A stretch of 9,710 bases of DNA, from contig JBLIBC010000090.1 in assembly GCA_047632015.1 (NCBI GenBank), positions 1 to 9,710 on the forward strand, read 5' to 3'. The stretch is from JBLIAZ01 sp047632015 (GTDB lineage Bacteria > Bacteroidota > Bacteroidia > Flavobacteriales_C > GCA-002722245). The position numbers and the translations under genes were made by a program. The first letter of the stretch is position 1; each line of letters starts with the position of its first letter. Of the stretch, positions 1-7,644 are shown in pieces. The notes below the pieces were generated by a model. That model ran no database searches and had not been told where the DNA came from. It worked only from the letters and a program-made list of their open reading frames with translations.

Positions 1-1371
1 AAGCAAGGGTTTTTCCCCATTTATACTTGTGGAAACTTTAGTAATTCCACCACCTGAAGTTGCTACCCATAACATCCCATCGTTATCCTCTGTAATGTCC
101 TTTATCCATTGGCTTCCTACATTTAGCAAACTGCGCTGCATTGAATCATCTTTAAACATGTATATGCCTTTCCCTTCAGTTCCAAACCAAACTACATTAT
201 CATTGCCCCTGTGAATGGTTTTCACTTTGTCATTAACAAAACCAGAATCAGCCCCATAGTGATGTACTATGTTATTGAAGAACCTGTCTACCCCTAGCCC
301 CGAATTACTTATCCATAAATCACTGTCATTGACAGCGGTCAAAGCGTATACATAATTGCTTTTCATTCCTATAGAAGCAGTGTTGTATTCGTTAAAGTGT
401 TGACCTGAAAACTTACTAATTCCACCTCCTGAAGTCCCAATCCACAAGTTACTCCACGAATCCTCAAACATACAACGCACATGATTATTGGCAAGCCCAT
501 CAGATTCTGTAAAATAATTCAGTGTGCTATCCAACACATTCCACTTCACAAGACCTTCTTCCAAAGTTGCAATCCACATGTTGTCGTTTTCATCAGTTGT
601 CAATTGATGGATAATGGATTCGTTTAATAAATTCAATTTCTCTTCCTGCTTTATTCCATCACTTGTTAAAATTGAAATCCCTTTTCCGTACGAACCAATC
701 CACAGATTTCCGATGTTATCGTATGACAAAGAATGTACATAATTGTTACGTAAACCTTCTCTTGTGGAATATCTGCGTATAGCTCCATTTTTCAGGTTCA
801 CCAACCCCCTGTTTGTTCCAATCCACATGGATGAATCTTGCCCTTGAATAATACAAGTGACCTCCTGACTAAATTTTGTTTTGATGTTTTCTGGATACAA
901 AGCTTGTTTCACAAAAATAGAATCTTTATGCAGAAACAATCCTTGATTAGTTCCTACCCACAATCGTCCTTGGTGATCATTTGATATGGCACTCACTACA
1001 ATAGGAGTTGTCGATACTTGAAGTTTTACAGACTCAAAAATATGATAACGAAATACACATAAACCATTACTTGTTCCTATCCACAAGTGCTTATTTTCAT
1101 CCTGAAATAGCGAGTTTACGTAATTACTTGGCAGCCCGTCTTTTTTTGTGAAAGTAATGAACTCAAGACCATCAAATTTGCATAATCCTCCTCCTCTAGT
1201 TCCAATCCAAAGGAATCCATCGGCAGTCTCTGAAATGGAGTACACTTGTGACTGAGCTAAACCATCATTCACTGAATAATTCTTGAAATTACCTTGTTGC
1301 GCTGAAACTGAAACAACGAAAAGTATTAAAGTGAATAGGTGATAACAGAAAATTCGGCGAAAGGTGAACAT
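1..1371 (-). CDS. Two-component-regulator-type beta-propeller sensor protein, N-terminal part (runs off left edge)
   Basis: An uninterrupted reading frame of 457 codons starts at ATG 1371 and is still open at base 1, so the C-terminus lies outside the window. Residues 1-24 form a Sec signal peptide (hydrophobic FTLILFVVSVSA, cleavage before QQG). The rest is a chain of propeller blades of the Reg_prop type with the signature LWIGT. Ten are visible, near residues 54 (FLWIGT), 96, 138, 183, 223, 265, 309, 352, 395 and 434. Several are preceded by the usual DGL..NYV or NNHV turn. Known proteins of this kind (Bacteroidota hybrid sensor kinases such as BT-type HTCS, and shorter SusR-like or LuxR-like forms) carry about 14 blades, then a Y_Y_Y domain, a membrane segment and a kinase or DNA-binding output. 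That predicts a periplasmic ligand sensor, but the output domain is not visible here. Start choice rests on the signal peptide. The blade family is very secure; the output type is unknown. Confidence 0.9.
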   Translation of the reverse strand, partial: MFTFRRIFCYHLFTLILFVVSVSAQQGNFKNYSVNDGLAQSQVYSISETADGFLWIGTRGGGLCKFDGLEFITFTKKDGLPSNYVNSLFQDENKHLWIGTSNGLCVFRYHIFESVKLQVSTTPIVVSAISNDHQGRLWVGTNQGLFLHKDSIFVKQALYPENIKTKFSQEVTCIIQGQDSSMWIGTNRGLVNLKNGAIRRYSTREGLRNNYVHSLSYDNIGNLWIGSYGKGISILTSDGIKQEEKLNLLNESIIHQLTTDENDNMWIATLEEGLVKWNVLDSTLNYFTESDGLANNHVRCMFEDSWSNLWIGTSGGGISKFSGQHFNEYNTASIGMKSNYVYALTAVNDSDLWISNSGLGVDRFFNNIVHHYGADSGFVNDKVKTIHRGNDNVVWFGTEGKGIYMFKDDSMQRSLLNVGSQWIKDITEDNDGMLWVATSGGGITKVSTSINGEKPLL

Positions 1372-1386
1372 GGCTTTGTAAAAATA

Positions 1387-1417
1387 CAAAATAATTCGCC
1401 CAACTTATTGCTGCAAA
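1387..1417 (-). promoter_or_regulatory. Candidate Bacteroidota promoter for the propeller gene
   Basis: On the minus strand TTTG (1417-1414) lies exactly 19 bases before TTATTTTG (1394-1387). This matches the Bacteroidota consensus TTTG-N19-TAnnTTTG with a single mismatch in the -7 box. Transcription would begin near 1380, leaving a leader of only about ten bases before ATG 1371. It sits in the 92-base gap after the M23 gene, where I see no strong terminator, so read-through from upstream is also possible. This is a pattern match only. Confidence 0.4.
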
Positions 1418-1463
1418 GAAAGTGCTCTGTTGCCCACGCAATAAATGAATATTTTCAAAAAAA

Positions 1464-3200
1464 TTAATAACTAAAATTGCACTTGTACACCTTTTCATTT
1501 CCAACAGCGTCTTTTACCAATAGCTCCAGCTTGTTTTTACCAGGCCTGATGTTATCTTCAATAACGTAAGTAAGTTTTGCTTTTTTATAATCGTATTCAA
1601 ACAACACCCACTTTCCATTGATTTGACCTCGGTAAACAGTAACCCCAGATTTGTCGTCCGTTATTCTAAATACAATCGTTTTTTGAGCTGACAAATTTTT
1701 ACCAGCAAACACGTTTACGTTTTTTATTTTTGGAGCAACAGTATCCTTATCAAGATAAAAAGTTCCGAAATACCTCGATTTAAAATTCACCCATCCATTA
1801 ATATAGTTGGCAGTCAAATATGATTTCTGTTTACCTTGTTTTCTTACCACTACAAGTTTGTCGGTATCATCCACTTTTTCATTCCACTTATCATTGCATT
1901 TAATGGACATCGTTGCTTTTTTATGCAAGGGTGTGGTGTGTGAATGGACGTGGTTTAAATTAGATAAAAAGAAATTACTTTTAGTTTGATAAAACTTAAA
2001 ATCAATGTCATTGTAAAAACTTCCTTTAGGATGATAAATCTTAAAATCATCCACGCTATACTCGTTGTCTGTATTGTACGAAAAGCCTTTAACAACCAAA
2101 CTATCTGACTTTTTTAAAAATACAGCTGGTTTAGCAACCCCTTTTAAAGTGAGGCTTAGTGTCGCACTGTTTTGATACACATCTTTCAATTTAACTTGCA
2201 CATTATAAATGGAGTCCTTTATGGTTGTCACAATACCATTGTCAACCATTAAAGGATAGATTGCTAATTGATCATTAGGCAACGTGTATATTTTGTGAAT
2301 CCACTTTCCTGTTTTCTTTTTATAACTATAATCACAATGAGCATTTAAATAGCGGGTCTCATCAAAGGAAATTTTTTCGGTTCTGTATTGGTATACTTTC
2401 TCTCCATTCACAGTCATTAAAATGTCGTAAACACCACAACGATTATTCGATTTATTCAAGTAATCGTTGGTTTGTAAACCTATAGCAACTTGACCACTTA
2501 CATTAACAGGAACGGCTACCTTGTAACGGCTTCCAACTTTCGTGGTTTTTATAAACAGGGGTTTCTTTTCCCCATTGACAAATGAATTAATTCCCATTGG
2601 ATACACCATAACTCCCTTTACTTTAGGTGGAATGTTATCAGTTATGGTAAAGTTAAATAACAATGGGTTTACTGGGATTTCGGACTCAGTTTCTCTGATT
2701 TCAAAATGTAAGTGTGCTCCTCCTGAGCCTCCCGAATTACCAGACAAAGCGAGTAAATCGCCTTTTTTTAGTTGAATTTGATTGGAATCAAGGTCTATAT
2801 CCAAAGTGTAACTTTCACGCTGATATTGCTCCTTACGGACTACTTTAGTAATGCCTTCATTAAACGATTTCAGGTGAGCATACACAGTAGTATACCCGTT
2901 CGGGTGGGTCACATAAACGACTTTACCGTATCCATAAATTTGAACTTTAATTCTTGACACATAACCATTAGCTGCAACCCTAACTTTTTGACCCTCTACT
3001 CCTTGTGTTTTAATGTCGATTCCAGCATGAAAATGATTGTTCCGTAACTCACCAAAATTACCCGAAAGTAACAAAGGAATATCAAGTGGGGACCGAAAGT
3101 AATTTTGAGGATAGGTGCTGTTTTTTATCTGAGATAATAAAATTTGAAACTGCAACATGAAAACCAACAAAACAAAAGGGTAAAGAAACTTTTTACTCAT
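1464..3200 (-). CDS. Secreted M23-family zinc metallopeptidase (LytM-like peptidoglycan hydrolase)
   Basis: The 578-residue protein begins with a signal peptide (residues 1-23, LQFQILLS before Q). A LytM/M23 domain follows at about 42-175. The zinc and catalytic residues are all present: H58 and D62 in HAGID, H109 in VYAHL, and H163 and H165 in HLHFE. The enzyme should therefore be an active endopeptidase cutting peptidoglycan cross-bridges or stem peptides in the periplasm. An insertion of roughly 30 charged residues separates VYAHL from the LKKGDLL strand, longer than in compact M23 domains. The remaining 400 or so residues look like beta-sandwich modules; the last (about 484-578, with DDKSG and KDAVGNEK) resembles an Ig-like fold. 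I chose ATG 3200 over an in-frame TTG at 3221, because the ATG starts directly at a good signal peptide and leaves a 22-base gap after the upstream gene. The short gap suggests co-transcription with the small secreted protein before it. Substrate is not determinable. Confidence 0.92.
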   Translation of the reverse strand: MSKKFLYPFVLLVFMLQFQILLSQIKNSTYPQNYFRSPLDIPLLLSGNFGELRNNHFHAGIDIKTQGVEGQKVRVAANGYVSRIKVQIYGYGKVVYVTHPNGYTTVYAHLKSFNEGITKVVRKEQYQRESYTLDIDLDSNQIQLKKGDLLALSGNSGGSGGAHLHFEIRETESEIPVNPLLFNFTITDNIPPKVKGVMVYPMGINSFVNGEKKPLFIKTTKVGSRYKVAVPVNVSGQVAIGLQTNDYLNKSNNRCGVYDILMTVNGEKVYQYRTEKISFDETRYLNAHCDYSYKKKTGKWIHKIYTLPNDQLAIYPLMVDNGIVTTIKDSIYNVQVKLKDVYQNSATLSLTLKGVAKPAVFLKKSDSLVVKGFSYNTDNEYSVDDFKIYHPKGSFYNDIDFKFYQTKSNFFLSNLNHVHSHTTPLHKKATMSIKCNDKWNEKVDDTDKLVVVRKQGKQKSYLTANYINGWVNFKSRYFGTFYLDKDTVAPKIKNVNVFAGKNLSAQKTIVFRITDDKSGVTVYRGQINGKWVLFEYDYKKAKLTYVIEDNIRPGKNKLELLVKDAVGNEKVYKCNFSY

Positions 3201-3222
3201 GTTAAATACCTGTCGCTTCAAT

Positions 3223-3867
3223 TTATTGATTGCCTAATTTGCCCTCTTTCCATGCTTTTATGAATTTCATCCAAGCTATTGGGTTCAATAAATTATTTGG
3301 AGGCAATTGACCTGCTGAATACAACCTTGATCGTCTTTGAGCCAACATTAATTTTTGATTCCCTGCTGATCCTAAATGTAAATTGGCTGCTTTTCTGGCA
3401 ATATTTTCACTGTTCAAATTATTTTCAGCTCTAGCTAAATCACTACCTGGAACCTCTACATTTAAGAATGCTTTCTTGAACTGCTCATACGTTGGCCATA
3501 CTTTAATATCTGTGAGTGGAAGTAATACAGTATCCCTATCCATGATTTGAATTAAACTATATTGTTTGCTCGGCAGGCTATCTGGAATAACATATTCATT
3601 TCTCCTGTAACCAAATGAACTAAAAACCAAAGTGTCGCCTGATCGTGCCACAATGGAAAAGAATCCTGAAAAATCACAAAGGGTTCCACTGTAATTTCCT
3701 TTGATGAGCACATTCGCAAATGGAACTGGCACTAAACTGTCTCCTGACACCGTGATTCCCGCAATTTGAACAACTTGTTTTTCCTTGACAACGGTAACAC
3801 TATCTGCTTGTGAAAAAGCGACTTGAGTCACCAACATTAACAGTATAACAAAAGAATAATTTCGCAT
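3223..3867 (-). CDS. Small secreted protein with CarboxypepD_reg-like domain
   Basis: The 214-residue protein has a signal peptide (residues 1-19, VTQVAFS before QAD). A carboxypeptidase-regulatory-like beta-sandwich follows at about 34-118. It shows the usual order: IAGITVSGDSLVPVPFANV, then a GT..D.SGFF turn, then GDTLVFSSFGY. In Bacteroidota this fold usually forms the plug-side extension of TonB receptors, but here it stands alone. The C-terminal 95 residues are mostly helical, with a charged RAENNLNSENIARKA stretch, a basic AQRRSRLYS and a closing LNPIAWMKFIKAWKEGK. There is no catalytic motif, so the domain is probably structural or for binding. ATG 3867 is preferred to an upstream TTG at 3915, because the TTG would put 16 unlikely residues before the signal peptide. 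The stop is 22 bases before the M23 start, suggesting an operon and a shared role in envelope remodelling (inference). The function is unknown. Confidence 0.87.
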   Translation of the reverse strand: MRNYSFVILLMLVTQVAFSQADSVTVVKEKQVVQIAGITVSGDSLVPVPFANVLIKGNYSGTLCDFSGFFSIVARSGDTLVFSSFGYRRNEYVIPDSLPSKQYSLIQIMDRDTVLLPLTDIKVWPTYEQFKKAFLNVEVPGSDLARAENNLNSENIARKAANLHLGSAGNQKLMLAQRRSRLYSAGQLPPNNLLNPIAWMKFIKAWKEGKLGNQ

Positions 3868-3971
3868 TTTTAACAGACTTATTTCGCGCACTAAAATACT
3901 TAAATTACTACTCAAATAACACAGGTCAACTTGTTATTAATTCACAATTTATCAACCTATTTCAAAGTGAA

Positions 3972-6425
3972 TTATTGTGGGTCTACGTTTACATTGAACC
4001 TAACCCTTTGAAAAGCTCTTTCCTTTTTATACGTATTCACCCATTTCTGAATGATTTCCTTTACTGCTTGTGGAGCAACTGACTTTTCGAATTTCACCAA
4101 TATTGTTTTTTGATACAATTTATTGATTCGACTAATTGCTGGATACTCAGGCCCTAAAACCCTTTTTTCTGTCAATTCACCTTTTAATGCTATCCCAAAT
4201 CCCTCCGCACAAGCATCCAAGAGCGACTTATCTTGATGCTTTAAAGTAATGTTAATCAACCTGTAAAAGGGTGGGTAATCAAAATTTTTCCTGTTGAGAA
4301 TCTCATTCTCATACATGCCTTGAAAATTATTTTCAATCACATTTCTTATGATAGTATGGTACGGGCTATATGTTTGAAAAACAACCTTTCCCCTTTTTTT
4401 ACGACGTCCTGAACGTCCAGAAACTTGGGTTAACAATTGGTACGCCCTTTCATATGCTCTGAAATCAGGATAATTTAACATTTGATCTGCGTTAAGCACT
4501 CCAACCAAAGATACGTTTCCGAAGTCCAACCCTTTGGTTAACATTTGTGTCCCTACTAATACGTCAATTTCATTGTCCGAAAATTTGGTAATTAAATCCA
4601 GGTAAGAGTTTTTACCCCTAGTAGTGTCCAAATCCATCCTTGCTACTTTCGCGGTCGGAAAATACTTTTTTACTTCCTCCTGAATCATCTCAGTTCCAAA
4701 GCCCTTTAAACCAGTTTCAACACTACCACATGCCGAACATGCTAATTCAATTTTTTGGGTAAATCCACAATAATGACAACGCAATTGATTCACTCCTTTG
4801 TGAAAAGTCAAGCTCACATCACATCTGTCACATGTTTCAGAATGTCCACATGCATCACACTCCAAATACGGAGCGTAACCTCGGCGATTTTGAAACAGAA
4901 TAATTTGTTCTTTATTTTCCAGCGCCTCTTCCATTTCCTTTTTTAATAAAGGAGCGAACAAGCCCGTCATTTTTTTCTTTTTCTTATCGTCTTGTAGGTC
5001 AGCGCAAAATATTTCAGGAAGCAAAGTTCCGCTGTGTCTGGTTTTTAATTCTGCATACGCGTACTTCCCATTTTGCACGTTATAAAAAGATTCAACTGAA
5101 GGTGTTGCAGTACCTAATAAACAATTCGCTTTATTAATGTGTGCCATGTATATGGCTACATCTCTTGCAAAATAACGAGGAGCAGGATCAAACTGCTTAT
5201 ATGAACTTTCATGTTCTTCATCAACTACTATTAACCCCAAATTTTTATAAGGCAGAAATAAAGATGAGCGAGCACCTATGATAATTTTATACTTAGGGTT
5301 TTCCTTTAGTAAATCCGTCCATACTTCCACCCTTTCATTGATGTTATACCTGGAATGATAAACACCTACTTTGTCTCCAAAAACGAGCTTTAACCTTTCA
5401 ATTAACTGTGTTGTCAATGCAATTTCGGGCAATAAATAAAGTACTTGTTTTCCAGCATCAAGCTGTTCTTGAATAAGGGAAAAGTACACTTCTGTTTTTC
5501 CACTACCTGTTACACCGTTAAGTAAAACCACCTTGTTTTCAGCAAAACCAGAATCAATTGCTTTTTTAGATACGGCTTGCTCGGCACTTAACACAGGCAA
5601 CTCTAATACTTTTCCTTCGTAATTTTTCAACCGATTCACCTCTTGCTCTTCTGCTGTGAATATACCTTTGCTCACCAATGTACTTAATGACGATCGACTT
5701 GCGCCTGTTTTTTTCAAAAAGTGGGCACGTTCACATTTGAAATCTGTAAAATTAAATCCCTTTTGAGAAGTAAATAACATTAACAGATCCTCTTGTTTAG
5801 AAGACGATTTTAAACTTTGAAACAAAGCCAATAGTTTAACTTCAGAACTAATTTCGCTTGATAATTGAAGATAGGTTTTAATTAAAGGCTTGTATTTTCC
5901 CTTTATTTCCTCCTCCAACTGGATTAAGTCTTTGTCCAGTAATGATTTTACAAAACCATGTACACTTTTAACACCCAAAACAGCGCTTATTTCAGCAAGT
6001 GATAGTACTTGTTGAATTTGCAAGGCTTCGATTATTAGGTATTCGTTGTCATTCAGATTGGTAAAATCAACTTCCTTTTCGCTTAATAAAATTTTAGTTT
6101 CACTTACTAATTTATAAGCTGAAGGAAGTGCTGAATTCATAACCTCCCCTATATGACATAAATAATAGGAGGCAATCCATTCCCATAATTTTAATTGATT
6201 TTCATGAACGACAGGTACATTGTCTAAGACTGTTTGAATAGGTTTAGCCTTATAATTTTCTGGTTCGTTACTGTGAATTGTACGAATAATAGCTGTGTAA
6301 AATCGAGATTTCCCAAATTGAACCACCACCCTTTTACCTGCCTCTACTTCGCTTTGAAGTTCCCCAGGAACCTCGTAAGTATATAAATTGGGAACAGATA
6401 AGGGTACAATTACATCAACAAACAT
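3972..6425 (-). CDS. priA: Primosomal protein N', replication restart helicase PriA
   Basis: PriA is a 3'-to-5' DNA helicase that recognises stalled forks and reloads the replicative helicase. At 817 residues this one is longer than the E. coli protein (732) and typical for Bacteroidota. The N-terminal 3'-DNA-end binding domain (about 1-105, starting FVDVIVPL) is followed by a winged-helix-like region. The superfamily 2 helicase core has Walker A GVTGSGKT at 304-311, DEEH at 402-405, the aromatic-rich loop around 409-424 (YKQFDPAPRYFARD), GTATPS at 438-443, and motif VI QVSGRSGR at 667-674. Eight zinc-binding cysteines are all present: C523, C526, C532, C535, C550, C553, C563 and C566. The C-terminal domain ends in NVDPQ. 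No key residue is missing. The start lies 18 bases after the pfkA stop, so the two are very likely co-transcribed. Identification is secure. Confidence 0.98.
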   Translation of the reverse strand: MFVDVIVPLSVPNLYTYEVPGELQSEVEAGKRVVVQFGKSRFYTAIIRTIHSNEPENYKAKPIQTVLDNVPVVHENQLKLWEWIASYYLCHIGEVMNSALPSAYKLVSETKILLSEKEVDFTNLNDNEYLIIEALQIQQVLSLAEISAVLGVKSVHGFVKSLLDKDLIQLEEEIKGKYKPLIKTYLQLSSEISSEVKLLALFQSLKSSSKQEDLLMLFTSQKGFNFTDFKCERAHFLKKTGASRSSLSTLVSKGIFTAEEQEVNRLKNYEGKVLELPVLSAEQAVSKKAIDSGFAENKVVLLNGVTGSGKTEVYFSLIQEQLDAGKQVLYLLPEIALTTQLIERLKLVFGDKVGVYHSRYNINERVEVWTDLLKENPKYKIIIGARSSLFLPYKNLGLIVVDEEHESSYKQFDPAPRYFARDVAIYMAHINKANCLLGTATPSVESFYNVQNGKYAYAELKTRHSGTLLPEIFCADLQDDKKKKKMTGLFAPLLKKEMEEALENKEQIILFQNRRGYAPYLECDACGHSETCDRCDVSLTFHKGVNQLRCHYCGFTQKIELACSACGSVETGLKGFGTEMIQEEVKKYFPTAKVARMDLDTTRGKNSYLDLITKFSDNEIDVLVGTQMLTKGLDFGNVSLVGVLNADQMLNYPDFRAYERAYQLLTQVSGRSGRRKKRGKVVFQTYSPYHTIIRNVIENNFQGMYENEILNRKNFDYPPFYRLINITLKHQDKSLLDACAEGFGIALKGELTEKRVLGPEYPAISRINKLYQKTILVKFEKSVAPQAVKEIIQKWVNTYKKERAFQRVRFNVNVDPQ

Positions 6426-6443
6426 TTACTAGAATCAATGAGC

Positions 6444-7412
6444 TTAAATGGACAATACGTCTGTTAACTTAAGTAACTTTTTATTCATTTTACCGGTGTG
6501 CTTAATGGCTTTTTCGAAAGGAGTGTACTCAATGTTTTTATCTACGATTCCAATCATAACAGCTTCTTTACCCGCTATTAATGATTCCACTGCTTCCATC
6601 CCTAATTGACTGGCACGAACACGCTCCATACAAGATGGACTTCCTCCTCTTTGCACATGTCCTAAAACCACCACCCGAACATCAAAATGAGGAAATTCAG
6701 TCCTAACGCTTTCAGCAACCTCAATAGCTCCTCCTTCTTTCGCCCCCTCGGCAACGATAACAATGCTACTTCGTCGTTGTCTTTTTGTGTCGCCTAATTT
6801 TTTTAATAAATGATCAATGTAAACATCACTTTCCGGATACAATACAGCTTCAGCACCACATCCTATACCCGTTCTTAAAGCAATATAACCTGCATCTTTT
6901 CCCATTACTTCTACCACAAATACCCTGTTGTGAGAATCAGCAGTATCACGAATTTTATCCACAGCATCAATCACTGTATTCAAAGCTGTGTCATAACCTA
7001 TTGTAAAATCTGTTCCTACTAAATCGTTATCAATTGTCCCTGCTAATCCAACAATTGGAAAATCAAATTCTTTTGTAAATATATTAGCGCCAGTAAAAGT
7101 TCCGTCTCCACCAATAACTACTAAACCATCTATCTCATTCTTTTTTAAATTATCATAAGCCTTTTGTCTTCCTTCTTTTGTACGAAAACCATCACTACGC
7201 ATACTTTTTAAAATAGTACCCCCGCGTTGTAAAATATTGGCAACAGAAGCAGTCGTCATTGATTCGAAATCGTCATCAATTAATCCATCATATCCTCGAT
7301 ATACTCCTACTACTTCCAATCCATTATACAGGGCAGTCCTTACTACTGAACGTATTGCCGCGTTCATTCCCGGAGCATCTCCACCTGATGTTAAAACACC
7401 TATTTTTTTCAT
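6444..7412 (-). CDS. pfkA: ATP-dependent 6-phosphofructokinase
   Basis: The enzyme phosphorylates fructose 6-phosphate to fructose 1,6-bisphosphate, the committed step of glycolysis, in the cytoplasm. The 322 residues match the length of bacterial PfkA. Visible motifs are TSGGDAPGMN at 8-17 (nucleotide loop), GGDGT at 101-105, GTIDND at 125-130 with catalytic D128, R163, MGKDAGY at 170-176, E222 in AEGAKEGG, R246, and GHVQRGG at 251-257 with H252 and R255. Glycine at 104 and at 125 marks the ATP-using type; pyrophosphate-dependent enzymes carry Asp and Lys at these places. The ATG start is fixed by the MKKIGVLTSGG opening. The gene is first in a minus-strand pair with priA and has the best promoter candidate in the window, with a 5' leader of about 16 bases. 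The allosteric effector cannot be read from the sequence with certainty. Confidence 0.98.
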   Translation of the reverse strand: MKKIGVLTSGGDAPGMNAAIRSVVRTALYNGLEVVGVYRGYDGLIDDDFESMTTASVANILQRGGTILKSMRSDGFRTKEGRQKAYDNLKKNEIDGLVVIGGDGTFTGANIFTKEFDFPIVGLAGTIDNDLVGTDFTIGYDTALNTVIDAVDKIRDTADSHNRVFVVEVMGKDAGYIALRTGIGCGAEAVLYPESDVYIDHLLKKLGDTKRQRRSSIVIVAEGAKEGGAIEVAESVRTEFPHFDVRVVVLGHVQRGGSPSCMERVRASQLGMEAVESLIAGKEAVMIGIVDKNIEYTPFEKAIKHTGKMNKKLLKLTDVLSI

Positions 7413-7434
7413 TCGATTGTTCTTTTTAATTTCT

Positions 7435-7463
7435 CAAAACTACTTGATGAATCAACACATCAA
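7435..7463 (-). promoter_or_regulatory. Candidate Bacteroidota promoter of pfkA
   Basis: On the minus strand the -7 box TAGTTTTG (7442-7435) matches TAnnTTTG without a mismatch. A -33 box TTG (7463-7461, within CATTG) lies 18 bases upstream, inside the range known for Bacteroidota promoters. Initiation would fall near 7428, giving a short leader with an A-rich stretch (AAAAAGAA) before ATG 7412. The spacer between the boxes holds an inverted repeat, described separately. Confidence 0.6.
7444..7463. promoter_or_regulatory. Inverted repeat between the pfkA promoter boxes, possible operator
   Basis: TTGATG (7444-7449) and CATCAA (7458-7463) form a perfect 6-base inverted repeat around an 8-base spacer. 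Nested within it, TTGAT-GA-ATCAA (7444-7455) forms a second one. The element fills the spacer between the -33 and -7 boxes, where a bound repressor would block RNA polymerase. No regulator is identified, and short repeats like this occur by chance in AT-rich DNA. Confidence 0.3.
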
Positions 7464-7544
7464 TGTAATTTCGGGACACAAATCTAGTTAAAGTAAACTA
7501 AACTTTTAGAATTGAAAGCAGGTTTTAAGGGTACTTATGATTTG

Positions 7545-7562
7545 AATCCCTGTACAAGGATT
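7545..7562. promoter_or_regulatory. Near-perfect 18-base palindrome upstream of the lipoprotein gene
   Basis: AATCCcTGTACAaGGATT is a palindrome with eight of nine base pairs matching, centred at 7553/7554, and is followed by ATTTTTTATT. It lies about 45 bases before the candidate -7 box of the lipoprotein gene. It could be a dimeric regulator site. A role as terminator is less likely, because there is no plus-strand gene upstream of it within the window and the central GTAC leaves almost no loop. Confidence 0.35.
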
Positions 7563-7580
7563 ATTTTTTATTAAGAAACA

Positions 7581-7613
7581 TTTTAACCTTTCGATAAAAA
7601 AAGTCTATATTTA
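7581..7613 (+). promoter_or_regulatory. Candidate promoter of the lipoprotein gene
   Basis: TATATTTA (7606-7613) is a one-mismatch copy of the Bacteroidota -7 box. The only -33 candidate is a degenerate TTTT at 7581-7584, 21 bases upstream. Initiation near 7620 would leave a leader of about 25 bases, ending in an A-run (GCAAAAAAAT) directly before ATG 7645. Such A-rich leaders commonly replace a Shine-Dalgarno site in this phylum. The weak -33 box lowers confidence. Confidence 0.35.
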
Positions 7614-7644
7614 CTGCTTTACAGGACTTTAATAGCAAAAAAAT

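Noticed and set aside
29..214. Small plus-strand open frame inside the propeller gene
   Set aside because: It is the shadow of a long, clearly coding minus-strand frame with propeller repeats and shows no protein-like features of its own.
1372..1463. Terminator between the M23 and propeller genes
   Set aside because: Only 4-base stems such as TTGC-GTGG-GCAA are present, with no following U-run on the minus strand.
3201..3221. TTG start at 3221 for the M23 peptidase, adding seven residues
   Set aside because: The ATG at 3200 begins directly at a standard signal peptide and avoids abutting the upstream stop codon; a TTG start is rare in this phylum.
3868..3915. TTG start at 3915 for the CarboxypepD_reg-like protein, adding 16 residues
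   Set aside because: It would place a polar, charged extension before an otherwise normal signal peptide that starts at ATG 3867.
4755..4946. Plus-strand open frame opposite the priA zinc-binding region
   Set aside because: It lies antisense to conserved zinc-binding cysteine codons of priA and has no supporting signal.
6444..7412. Pyrophosphate-dependent phosphofructokinase
   Set aside because: Residues 104 and 125 are glycine as in ATP-using enzymes, rather than the Asp and Lys of pyrophosphate-using ones.
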